Below, piece after piece: positions 36,428 to 45,212 of a stretch of DNA of 64,000 nucleotides (positions are counted from its first letter, which is position 1; every line of letters starts with the position of its first letter). A model generated the notes under the pieces. It searched no databases and was not told the origin of the DNA. It worked only from the letters and a program-made list of their open reading frames with translations. Origin of the DNA: Bacteroidota bacterium (GTDB taxonomy: Bacteria; Bacteroidota; Bacteroidia; Bacteroidales; NBLH01); the NCBI GenBank assembly GCA_025361565.1, contig JANYKN010000034.1, positions 22,858-86,857 of the forward strand. Direction: 5' to 3'. Made by a program: the position numbers and the translations under genes.

Positions 36428-36919
36428 ATTGGGGCTTCTGTTTTATTTTGCAATATATAAAAAATACTTTAGAAATAAAAATATAATCCAGATTGAAAAT
36501 AGTTACTAACATAAAGACTGCTTGAATTTTAAATATCTGAACTTACTATTTTTTATATATCGTTTTATACGTAAATATTAAATTATGTATTAAAGAACAC
36601 TTGTTTATGTATCAATTTAAATGTGGCCTCACTTATTTTAATTTTTTCAGTATTGGTTCAAAATTTTCAATTTTCAATGCTTCAAATGCTTCTAAACACA
36701 AATTTTAGTTAAAAAAATTATACCGTTGTCAATAATACACTTAATGAGTTACTTAGTCAATTGTATTTTAATAACTACTTTCATATAATTATTGAATATT
36801 GGCATTGAAATTGAGATCTGCATAATTAACAATATGATTTTTTAGGCTATAAATTAAGTTTGATATAAATACATAAATCAACTCAAAGTGAAATTTTCAA
36901 ATGATTTACATCGTTAATT
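36428..36919. other. Long intergenic region without a gene
   Basis: About 490 bases, very AT-rich. Short tandem-like words (ATTTTCA twice, ATGCTTC twice) occur at 36662-36695. TAAGTTTG at 36855-36862 matches a -7 box for the next gene, 58 bases before its TTG start. Nothing else is supported. Confidence 0.4.
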
Positions 36920-38401
36920 TTGAATAAATACATTGTAAAATATAGAGCATTAGTCATATTACTAATCATTCTTGAATTTGTCTTTAAATCAGATATTTCA
37001 GCCCAGTATGCATTTGATTGGGCTAAGACATATGGTGGCGACGCCTGGGACGAAGCCTTTGGTCTTGTTGAAACGGCCAATGGTGATTTAATATTATGTG
37101 GATATACCAAATCGCAGGAAAAGCATCTCTGGATTATAAAACTTGATGAATTTGGGAACTCACGCTGGGGAAAGACCTATAAGGCAAAACCTGTTTCTGA
37201 AGGGAAAGATATAATTATTGGAAAAGATTCAAATATAATTTCTGTTGGATATTCTATTAAACCATATAGTTATCAAAGCGACTTATGGATTGTAAAGCTA
37301 AATCAGGAAGGAGAGAAACTTTGGGACAAAAATTACGGAGGAATAGCGGAAGAAAGTGCAAACAGTATAACTGAATCATACGATGGAGGCTATGTTTTAG
37401 CAGGTGTTACAACTACAACTCCTGATTTTCAAGAAGATGCATGGGTTATAAAGCTTGACTCGTCAGGTGAAAAACTTTGGGAACGAACATTTGGCGGCAG
37501 CAAACCTGATGAGGCGAATGATATAATACAAACTAAAGACAAAGGCCTTGTAGTTTGCGGTGTTACTAGCTCAAGAGGCGAAGGTTATAAATCGTTCTGG
37601 GTAGCTAAAATGGATAGTTCAGGTACTGATATTTGGGATAACATTTACAAGATTAATGAATGGGATATTGCTGTAGCTGCGGTTGAAGGACTTGATGGTT
37701 ATTTATATGTTACCGGTTATACCAGAACATACTCAGTAATTGATTACGACATAGTATTATTAAAGATTGATCAAAATGGAAACTTAATTTGGCAAAAAGT
37801 AATTAGTTGGGGTCGATGGGATCAAGCTACATCGATTTGTACTACATTCGATAATGGTATTGTTGTTTCTGGTTTTTCTCGGTCAGGGGATGTACTTTCG
37901 TCTGATTTTGCAATGACTAAGTTTGACGAAGATGGAAATATTTTGTGGCAAAATATCTTTGTCAGGAATAGCCTTGATTATTCGAATAAAATAATCGAAA
38001 CCCGTGATAATGGTTTGGCTATTGCCGGAACTACCTATATGCAAGGGAGGGGATGGGATTATGCGCTCCTTAAGTTCAAAAATAATGATTTGCCTCAAAT
38101 TTCTTTTTATCAGGATTCTATCACTACAAGTATTGTTGAATATTATACTTTACGCTCCTGTATTACAAGTAAAAGCAACCTTAAAAACATACAGGTATTT
38201 TTTAACGATTCACTGTTCCTTGACAATGCAAGGCGTAAAACTAATTCAATTTCCACCGGATGTGATATTCCATTGGAAGCTGAATTAAAATTGATTAAAG
38301 GAATGAATAAAGTAGAATTGGTTATCACAGATTTTAAAAATCACCAGATAAGAAATGGTTGTAAAATTTATTTTATTCCTCCATCTCAGGAAAACTGGTA
38401 G
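36920..38401 (+). CDS. Exported repeat protein, seven-bladed propeller type
   Basis: 493 residues with a probable TTG start; no in-frame ATG precedes the signal peptide (MNKYIVKYRALVILLIILEFVFKSDISAQ). About seven repeats of 50 residues follow, each with the pattern DLWIIKLDE.G...W.K.YGG..DEA..I..T.DGG....G.T. This resembles the secreted propeller repeats common in Bacteroidota proteins that carry a T9SS tail, but the C-terminus here is a short beta domain and no sorting signal is visible. Its stop codon is one base away from the convergent formylglycine-type gene. Confidence 0.75.
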   Translation: MNKYIVKYRALVILLIILEFVFKSDISAQYAFDWAKTYGGDAWDEAFGLVETANGDLILCGYTKSQEKHLWIIKLDEFGNSRWGKTYKAKPVSEGKDIIIGKDSNIISVGYSIKPYSYQSDLWIVKLNQEGEKLWDKNYGGIAEESANSITESYDGGYVLAGVTTTTPDFQEDAWVIKLDSSGEKLWERTFGGSKPDEANDIIQTKDKGLVVCGVTSSRGEGYKSFWVAKMDSSGTDIWDNIYKINEWDIAVAAVEGLDGYLYVTGYTRTYSVIDYDIVLLKIDQNGNLIWQKVISWGRWDQATSICTTFDNGIVVSGFSRSGDVLSSDFAMTKFDEDGNILWQNIFVRNSLDYSNKIIETRDNGLAIAGTTYMQGRGWDYALLKFKNNDLPQISFYQDSITTSIVEYYTLRSCITSKSNLKNIQVFFNDSLFLDNARRKTNSISTGCDIPLEAELKLIKGMNKVELVITDFKNHQIRNGCKIYFIPPSQENW

Positions 38402-38402
38402 T

Positions 38403-39236
38403 TTATTCTTTTATATCATAGACAATCCTAAAACCCAAGTTGATTTTATTTGAATTCGGATTCAAAGCATTCCTATTGCTTGTACTCAGCATTTCTGGGC
38501 CATTCGTCCATGAACCTCCCCGAATAACCCTATAGTCACCAGATTTAGGGCCTGAAGGGTTCTTGTTTGGTCTGGTTTTATAATAATCTTCGCGATAATA
38601 ATCATTACACCATTCCCAAAGGTTTCCTAAAATATCATATAAACCTGCTCCATTTGGTTTTTTTTCTCCCGATTGATGCCATTTATTACCTGAATTTAAT
38701 TTATGCCAGGCGTAATCATCTATTGTTGAATCGGTTTTATTCCAATTCTTTTTATTTAAACTACCCACTTTTGCTGCATATTCCCATTCGGCTTCTGTAG
38801 GTAAGCGGCCACCTTTCCATTTACAATATGCATTTGCTGCAAACCAACTTACAAAATTTACGGGATATTTTTCAAATCCATTTTCAACTTTAAATATACT
38901 GTCTTTTAAATATATATGGCATTTCAAATTATCCCATTGTCCATTTAAATTTGTCCAAATAGTATTGCCTTCAAATTGATTTCCATTGGCATTTAAAAAA
39001 TCAATGAATTCGTAATTTGATACTTCATATTTACCAATATAAAAGCTCTTTATTTTTATTTTTTTTGAAGGTTGCTCATCTATTTCACCATTTCTATTTC
39101 CCATTTTTATATGCCCACCTTTAATAAAAACAAGCCTACTGTCAAACTGTTTTTCATCTATCTGTCCATAAGATTTATTGCCTGAAGAGGAACTGATTAG
39201 AACAAATAAAAGAATTGTATAGATACTTTTATTCAT
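38403..39236 (-). CDS. SUMF1/formylglycine-generating-enzyme-like exported protein
   Basis: 277 residues from the ATG at 39236, which gives a signal peptide (MNKSIYTILLFVLISSSSGNKSYGQ); the frame continues 14 codons upstream. The FGE-sulfatase fold is clear: FIKGGHIKMGNRNGEIDEQPSKKIKIKSFYIGKYEVSNYEF, PVNFVSWFAANAYCKWKGGRLPTEAEWEYAAK, GLYDILGNLWEWCNDYY and YRVIRGGSW. The active-site cysteine pair of true sulfatase-modifying enzymes is not evident at the C-terminus, so it may be a structural or lipoprotein partner, like GldJ/GldK relatives, rather than an enzyme. Location is periplasmic or outer membrane. Confidence 0.85.
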   Translation of the reverse strand: MNKSIYTILLFVLISSSSGNKSYGQIDEKQFDSRLVFIKGGHIKMGNRNGEIDEQPSKKIKIKSFYIGKYEVSNYEFIDFLNANGNQFEGNTIWTNLNGQWDNLKCHIYLKDSIFKVENGFEKYPVNFVSWFAANAYCKWKGGRLPTEAEWEYAAKVGSLNKKNWNKTDSTIDDYAWHKLNSGNKWHQSGEKKPNGAGLYDILGNLWEWCNDYYREDYYKTRPNKNPSGPKSGDYRVIRGGSWTNGPEMLSTSNRNALNPNSNKINLGFRIVYDIKE

Positions 39237-39417
39237 CAGTAAATATTTAAATTTTGTTTCCATCTGAAGGTTGGTCAACTTAGCAATATATTCTAGATCA
39301 AGATTATGCTATTTCTTTTTGAAACGCTTTAAATATATATTTTGGATTCAAGATTTATTGTGTTTCGTTTTTTTTTCTTATTTTCGAATTTTACTCTGAT
39401 TTAATCAGAATTTATAA

Positions 39418-39645
39418 ATGATAATTGAAAATAATTTATATTGTGAAAGCTGTAAAAATAGTTTTGATAAAGAACTAGTCCGTCGCAAATGCTCAAATTG
39501 TTTTGCATGTACCGGATGTGAAATTTATTTTTGTCCATTTTGCAACCGTGCAGTTGTAATTACATTGCCAAAGAAAATGTCTTTAAATAATGATAATTTA
39601 AAAGGAGTAAAAAAAATATCACCAGATAACTCCGGGAGATTCTGA
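39418..39645 (+). CDS. Small Cys-rich zinc-ribbon-like protein
   Basis: 75 residues with nine cysteines in the first 45: YCESC, CSNCFACTGC and YFCPFC. Three or four CxxC knuckles suggest one or two structural zinc sites. No DNA-binding extension is visible; the C-terminal 30 residues are polar. The coding frame is supported by the cysteine spacing and by a start ATG right after an AT-rich spacer. Function is unknown. Confidence 0.6.
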   Translation: MIIENNLYCESCKNSFDKELVRRKCSNCFACTGCEIYFCPFCNRAVVITLPKKMSLNNDNLKGVKKISPDNSGRF

Positions 39646-39686
39646 ATTTCGAAGAATAAAGAAGAATTCATCATGAAATTGGTAAA

Positions 39687-40274
39687 TTAATTTGAGGCAG
39701 AGTTAATTAACCTATTATATACTTCAAGGGCAACCCATGCATCAGTTGCCGCATATTTTAATTGGGCTTCGCTTAGCAAGTCTGCTTCCCAGTTCGATAA
39801 TCGTTTCGATTTTGAAATCCTCACACCCAATACAATTGCTGATAATTTTTGAAGGCTAAAACTTTGAATACCATATTTTTTAACCATTTCCTGTAATTCT
39901 ACAAATGATTGTGGTTCAAAAGTGCTTTTCCTTTTTAAGGCATTCAAATCATCTTTAATAGCCACTCCTATTTTAATTATACTGCTGTCTGATAAGATTC
40001 TTCGTATCGCTCCATCCAATTTTATTTTATTTAGCCTAAATAGAAATGCTTTTTCAGATGAAGCCAGTTGTAAAAGCGCAACCTCGTTTTTTTGGCCTTT
40101 TTTAAATGCTGGCTTTGTTTCTGTATCAAATCCAAGAAAAGATTGTTGTTTTAGGTAATTAACTGCATTTTCAACTTGTTCTTTGTTTTCAACTACATAT
40201 ATTTCTTTGTCAAAAGAAGTTAGTGGAAGATCTAATATTTCCTCGGGACTTATACTTTTTTCAAAATCTATCAT
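39687..40274 (-). CDS. 3'-5' exonuclease (DEDD superfamily, WRN/RNase D-like)
   Basis: 195 residues. Exo I is FLGFDTETKPAF (Asp and Glu), Exo II is IKIGVAIKDDLNALKR, and Exo III is LKYAATDAWVALEVY (Y-x3-D), giving the DEDDy set. FVELQEMVKKYGIQSFSLQKLSAIVLGVRISKSKRLSNWEA is the usual linker. There is no helicase or HRDC domain, so it is a single-domain nuclease acting on single-stranded DNA or RNA 3' ends. The DUF5063 gene is 54 bp upstream on the same strand and likely cotranscribed. Confidence 0.9.
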   Translation of the reverse strand: MIDFEKSISPEEILDLPLTSFDKEIYVVENKEQVENAVNYLKQQSFLGFDTETKPAFKKGQKNEVALLQLASSEKAFLFRLNKIKLDGAIRRILSDSSIIKIGVAIKDDLNALKRKSTFEPQSFVELQEMVKKYGIQSFSLQKLSAIVLGVRISKSKRLSNWEADLLSEAQLKYAATDAWVALEVYNRLINSASN

Positions 40275-40328
40275 TTGATGTTTATAACTATAATTCGGAT
40301 AAAGATACTAAATATTTACTCTTTTAAA

Positions 40329-40937
40329 TTATTGATCAAACCTTTGATTAATTAACCAATTAGATGTGTCAGATTTATTCATAGAATCATAATTCTCATT
40401 CGCAGCCAGATTTTCATCTTCAATAGTTTCTGTTCCGTTTATTATGGAATGAATGTTTATTAGAATTGCAAGTAACCGTGGACCCCAAATTTTTTCAAAA
40501 TTTGAAATGCAAACATATAGAGAAGCTAGCAATGCATCAGGAACCTCAAATTCATAGATTGAAACAAAATCTTTCAAATCCTGATAAACATCAGCAAGAC
40601 AATCGGAAAGGCTTTCACTTTCCAGATTATTTGGATCTCCGTTTTCTGGTAAGATTACTTCTATAAATCTGTCTGATTTTCCAATTTTATTGGCAACTGC
40701 AATTTGTATGAGTGACCAGTCTTCTTCTTGTACAAATTTTTCAACTTCTTCTTCCTGAGTTTCATCCGGTCTACCTAACATACTGGCTTTTAAATATATT
40801 AGTGTCAAGATTTTTTGCGTCTTAGATAAAAAATCAAGCTTTGTAATTTCCTCTGTATTTTCAACTAATCTGCAATATTCTCTTGCTGAGAGATAAAATT
40901 CATTAATTGGATTATTTTTTTGACCTAATTTATTCAT
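40329..40937 (-). CDS. DUF5063-type protein
   Basis: 202 residues, mostly alpha-helical and acidic: NEFYLSAREYCRLVENTEEITKLDFLSKTQKILTLIYLKASML at the start and SDCLADVYQDLKDFVSIYEFEVPDALLASLYVCISNFEKIWGPRLLAILINIHSII later. The pattern matches my memory of the DUF5063 family, uncharacterised. No signal peptide, so cytoplasmic. It is the first gene of a two-gene unit with the DEDD exonuclease. Confidence 0.7.
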   Translation of the reverse strand: MNKLGQKNNPINEFYLSAREYCRLVENTEEITKLDFLSKTQKILTLIYLKASMLGRPDETQEEEVEKFVQEEDWSLIQIAVANKIGKSDRFIEVILPENGDPNNLESESLSDCLADVYQDLKDFVSIYEFEVPDALLASLYVCISNFEKIWGPRLLAILINIHSIINGTETIEDENLAANENYDSMNKSDTSNWLINQRFDQ

Positions 40938-41472
40938 AAATTCTTGTATGTGTTTTGCTTTATTTTTTAAACTGAAGTTTGCAATTAAAATATTAATCTA
41001 TTATCAAAAAAGATGGTTGATTTAATTCAATCCGTAAAAAGGTTTTATTAATATTTTGGTTTTAATGAGCAAAGATATTAAATATTCATATTTTTATTTG
41101 TTCCAAAAAGTCATAAATTTTCACCAGTTCGTTAATACCCGAATAATAAGCTCTTTTCGATAGATGCATATTAAAATTGATTTTCGTATTGTGAGCTTTC
41201 AACTTTTTTGAAAAGTTCTCTTCGTGTGTTTTGCCAAATTATAATAAATTCAATTGACGTTGAATTTATTATATGTTTTATGTTGTATTTTCAGATTGTA
41301 GGAGATTTTTTATCTGAAAAGTATACTAGACAAAAAGCATAAATTTCGTACTTCGTCAAAATTAATTAGCATTTCATCACATAATTTAACATTTTCATAA
41401 TAAAAAATCCATTAATAAATGATCTATTGAATTCAATATTCTGTATATTTGTGTATACGAATTACTGATGAG
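40938..41472. other. Intergenic region with clustered hairpins
   Basis: Three nested or adjacent inverted repeats: AAGCTC (41148-41153) with GAGCTT (41193-41198); AACTTTT (41201-41207) with AAAAGTT (41211-41217); and a perfect 14-base stem TATAATAAATTCAA (41240-41253) with its complement at 41260-41273 around TTGACG. On the minus strand TATCTTTG (41070-41077) could be a -7 box for the DUF5063 gene. The cluster may be a terminator, an untranslated regulatory RNA or an old insertion scar. Confidence 0.5.
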
Positions 41473-41673
41473 ATGGAAAAAATGAGAGAAATGGTTTTTA
41501 TAAAGGGGAAAGAAGCAATTGTGGTTAATATCCTTTTATTTTTTGCCCTATTATTGTTTATTGTACCAATTGTTTTGATATTATTCTTAAGGTTTTTATA
41601 TAGATCAATACAAACTTTTAAAGAGCAAACAATATTGCAAGTTCCAATAAATGGAATACTCGAAAAGGTTTAA
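41473..41673 (+). CDS. Small single-pass membrane protein, uncertain
   Basis: 66 residues from the ATG at 41473 (MEKMREMVFIKGKEAIVV), with one long hydrophobic segment VVNILLFFALLLFIVPIVLILFLRFLY and a short polar tail. The frame runs back to a TTG at 41449. There is no family match by eye. It stands alone between a hairpin cluster and a convergent operon end, so it may be a real small membrane protein or a chance ORF. Confidence 0.4.
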   Translation: MEKMREMVFIKGKEAIVVNILLFFALLLFIVPIVLILFLRFLYRSIQTFKEQTILQVPINGILEKV

Positions 41674-41726
41674 TTTCCATTAAAGGCTTGAATAAATGGT
41701 TGTTATTTAACAATTTTTTTGCTTTT

Positions 41727-44700
41727 TTAAGGTGTTAATTTAAATCCAATCACTAGAATATCATCTGTTTGTTCCACATTTTTCATCCATTGTTCTATAT
41801 AGAAATCCAGAATTTTTTGCTGTTCAGCCATTGGCTTTTGATGAATTTCAAGAATAATTTCCTTTAATTTTTTTACCATAAATTTCCTGTTTTTATCGCC
41901 TCCAAATTGATCTTGATAACCATCAGTAAAAGTGTAAAAATAGGTTGTAGCCTCTGCGTATGAAACTACATAGTTTGTAAATTTCTTTTCCAATTTTGTC
42001 ATTTGGTGACCTCCAATGGATTGCATGTCACCTTTTAAATGAAAAAGTTCATTGTTTTGTATATAGATTAATGGGTTTTTTGCCCCTGCCCATTCCACCG
42101 TTTTTGTCTTTTTATCAATTGTACAGAGCGACATATCCATTCCATCCTGATTTTCAGTTTGTTCTTGTTTAAGTGCTTTACGTACATACTTGTTTTTATT
42201 ATCCAGAATTTCCGATGGAATGGTAATTCCCTGAGAAACTATGGTGGTGAGTATTTCGCTGCCAATCATACTCATAAATGCTCCAGGAACGCCGTGACCT
42301 GTGCAATCAACAGCAGTATAAATAATTTTATCATTCTTTGTTGCAAACCAATAAAAATCTCCACTCACAATGTCCCTGGGTTTGAAAAGAATAAAATTAT
42401 CGTCAAGTGCCTGGTTAATTTTCTCCCTTAATGGAAGCATTGCTTCCTGGATTCTTTTTGCATAAGTAATACTGGCAGTAATATTTTTGTTTTTATCTTC
42501 TATTATTTTGTTGGTTTGAGATAGCTTGTCTCTTTGTGCTTCTATTTGTATGTTTTTCTCGGCAAGTTCTGCATTTGTAGTAGATAATTCATCCCGCTGG
42601 GCTTCAATTTCATCGCGTTGTGCCATTATTTCTTCTTTTTGTTGCTCCAACTCGGTATTTTTTATGGTAATTTCAATAGTACGTTCTTTTACTAGTTGCT
42701 CAAGATGTTCTTTTTGTAATCGTAATCTTCTAACACTCAAACGAACAATCCCCCAAACCAATAAAATGACGAGAATACCATAGCCAATTTTTGCCCAAAG
42801 TGTTAAGTACCAAGGAGGTAGAATAGTAAAAGTATAAATAGCCTCTTCACTTTCAACCTCATAAATATTTTTGGCTTTCACATGAAAAATATAGTCTTTG
42901 GCTTCAAGGTTTGAATATTCTTTGAAATTCTTTGATTTCCAATCTGACCATCCATCATCATTACCTTCAAGATAAAATTTAAATTGAATTTGTTCTGAAG
43001 CATCATAATATGGCGATGAAAAAGCAAATCGAATATCGTTATACTGATATGGAATTTTATATATTTGATCGCTGCTTTGCTTTGAAGTTACTAATCCTCC
43101 AGTATCAAGAAATGCACCATTATATATAAGTGAATCGTTAGTAATAAACTCCACTTTCCGTATAAGTGCATTATATTTTTGGTTATAATCTTTTTTTATT
43201 ATTGGATCAAAATGTATAAATCCCTTATCTGTGCCGATAATTACTTTGCCATCCATTAGTGGAGTTATGGAGTATATATTGTTTTTGAGTTTGTAAAAAG
43301 GAGTTTTATTCAATAAATAAGTACCATTTGATTGCAGTATTAACTGTCCCATTTCATATACTTCTTCATTGTTTTGTTTGATTACACGTCGTTGTTTAAA
43401 CCAGATATTGCCTTCCTTGTCTTCAATCATCAATGAGATCTTTACACCATATCCGATTAGTGAATTAAATTCTTTCTCCTTGATAAACATATCCTTCTGA
43501 CTGTCATATTGATAAAGACCGTCTTCGGTTCCAGCCAATATGTTGTTTTTTATTTTAAGAATATAATTATTTCCACTTGAGAGCCCTTTATTATCATTGT
43601 ACCAAAAAGTTTTTATAACTGTAAAATTTTTATCAGGTGTTAGTTTGCATATACCTTTTGACTTATCGGCAAACCAAATATTATTTTGCTTATCAATTTC
43701 AATGAACCGACACTTCTCATCAAAACCATTTATCTTGTTTTTAAATACCCATTTACCCTGAATTTGTCCTTTTTTGTTTTTACGATTAAATATTTTATTT
43801 GGTTGAAATTCAAGTACTATTAGACCTTTATTTGTTCCAGCGATGGCAATATCAATTCTACCGTTAATGTGCAGGAACTTCCATACAGCATCAGTAGATT
43901 CTAATTTTAGACTCGTAATTTTTTTATTATCTATAATACTTATTCCTTTGTTATTGGCATCCAATAAAACGCCATTCAATGTATCAAGAGAGTAGACACT
44001 TAGAGCTTCACCTAGTTGTTCAAATGTTTGTGTTTGAGTTAGATGATCTTCATTTCCCTTCCAATTTCTATAGAATAAACCAAAAGCACTTCCTGTATAA
44101 AGATTGTTGTTCTGGGCATATGCAGTATAAGTTGCTGAATTGAGATTGTAATTCTTATCGTAAATGCTTAATGGCAAGCTTGAAAGCACATAACTAATGC
44201 CGTTTTCAGTACATAACCAAATGTTATCGTAAGAATCTTCAAAAAGATTAATAATTTGACCACTCTGTAACCCTGTTTCAATGTCGAGATGATTTATTAT
44301 CTCACCCATTTTATTAAGAACAATAAGTCCTTCGGAGAACATACCAAAAGCATAATTTCCATCTTTTAATTGAATTGCGGAAACTATTTTTTGAGTTTTT
44401 AGATAATCGTCAATCGGAGTAATTAGTTTTTCGATATGCTGATTATCGTATATAAACAAACCATTAGCCATAGTGACCAATAAAAGTTTATCACCATAAG
44501 GTAATATTGCTTTTAAACTAAAATCTTTAAACATTTCTCCTTCTGGGAGCACCTCAATTTTACCTTTGATAAATTCTGCTAAACCAAGATCGTCTATGCG
44601 TAAAAATATTCTACCCTTAAATTCAAAAGTTTGCTTAAGTTTACCAATATGCTGGGTTTTTATCAATCCATTGGAATATTCAAAGATGACATCATCGCCA

Positions 44701-45161
44701 GTAAAATATACTTTTTCACCAACAATAAAAATTCGGTTAATATCCCTGAATTTTTTGTCTTTTTCATTTTTCAGCTTATCAATTAATGAGTGGTATGATA
44801 GATTTCCAACACTATCGGGAGCCAAATAACCAAATTCATTATTGGAGCCTATGAATACCCTTCCTTGATTGTTAACTGCCAATGATCGCACAATCAACGA
44901 ATTGCCAGTAATGTTAATTAATGTCCAGTTTTGTCCATCAAATTCGAGAACACCTGATGTATTTCCAAAATACATTACTCCCCGTAAGTCTTCAACGCAT
45001 GACCAATTTTGTTTTGCAGCACTGTATTGCTCTGCAGTATAATTAATCAGATATGGAAGACCAAGGTTTTTAACTTGTGCATTGGTTTGCAATATACCTG
45101 CTAAAAGTAGGAATATTATTCCAAATTGTTTCCATCTGGCAACTATGTAAGTCATACTCAA
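41727..45161 (-). CDS. Propeller - Y_Y_Y - SpoIIE-type PP2C phosphatase sensor
   Basis: 1144 residues with a signal peptide (FGIIFLLLAGILQTNAQ). The extracytoplasmic region to about 690 has two-component-regulator propeller repeats (NIWLCTENGISYV, NNIWFADKSKGI, GNIWFKQ). A Y_Y_Y domain (about 700-785, FKFYLEGNDDGWSDW) and one TM helix near 795 follow, then a coiled coil with repeated EAQRDEL/KL units, and a SpoIIE/PP2C domain (about 920-1144) with DIVSGDFYWF, DCTGHGVPGAFMSMIG and TDGYQDQFGG. Usually this propeller feeds a histidine kinase; here the output is a phosphatase. It ends a four-gene operon with envelope proteins. Confidence 0.9.
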   Translation of the reverse strand: MSMTYIVARWKQFGIIFLLLAGILQTNAQVKNLGLPYLINYTAEQYSAAKQNWSCVEDLRGVMYFGNTSGVLEFDGQNWTLINITGNSLIVRSLAVNNQGRVFIGSNNEFGYLAPDSVGNLSYHSLIDKLKNEKDKKFRDINRIFIVGEKVYFTGDDVIFEYSNGLIKTQHIGKLKQTFEFKGRIFLRIDDLGLAEFIKGKIEVLPEGEMFKDFSLKAILPYGDKLLLVTMANGLFIYDNQHIEKLITPIDDYLKTQKIVSAIQLKDGNYAFGMFSEGLIVLNKMGEIINHLDIETGLQSGQIINLFEDSYDNIWLCTENGISYVLSSLPLSIYDKNYNLNSATYTAYAQNNNLYTGSAFGLFYRNWKGNEDHLTQTQTFEQLGEALSVYSLDTLNGVLLDANNKGISIIDNKKITSLKLESTDAVWKFLHINGRIDIAIAGTNKGLIVLEFQPNKIFNRKNKKGQIQGKWVFKNKINGFDEKCRFIEIDKQNNIWFADKSKGICKLTPDKNFTVIKTFWYNDNKGLSSGNNYILKIKNNILAGTEDGLYQYDSQKDMFIKEKEFNSLIGYGVKISLMIEDKEGNIWFKQRRVIKQNNEEVYEMGQLILQSNGTYLLNKTPFYKLKNNIYSITPLMDGKVIIGTDKGFIHFDPIIKKDYNQKYNALIRKVEFITNDSLIYNGAFLDTGGLVTSKQSSDQIYKIPYQYNDIRFAFSSPYYDASEQIQFKFYLEGNDDGWSDWKSKNFKEYSNLEAKDYIFHVKAKNIYEVESEEAIYTFTILPPWYLTLWAKIGYGILVILLVWGIVRLSVRRLRLQKEHLEQLVKERTIEITIKNTELEQQKEEIMAQRDEIEAQRDELSTTNAELAEKNIQIEAQRDKLSQTNKIIEDKNKNITASITYAKRIQEAMLPLREKINQALDDNFILFKPRDIVSGDFYWFATKNDKIIYTAVDCTGHGVPGAFMSMIGSEILTTIVSQGITIPSEILDNKNKYVRKALKQEQTENQDGMDMSLCTIDKKTKTVEWAGAKNPLIYIQNNELFHLKGDMQSIGGHQMTKLEKKFTNYVVSYAEATTYFYTFTDGYQDQFGGDKNRKFMVKKLKEIILEIHQKPMAEQQKILDFYIEQWMKNVEQTDDILVIGFKLTP

Positions 45162-45212
45162 AGCGTGAATAAAATACTAAATTTACAAAACTTATTGATA
45201 TAAACTATTTTG

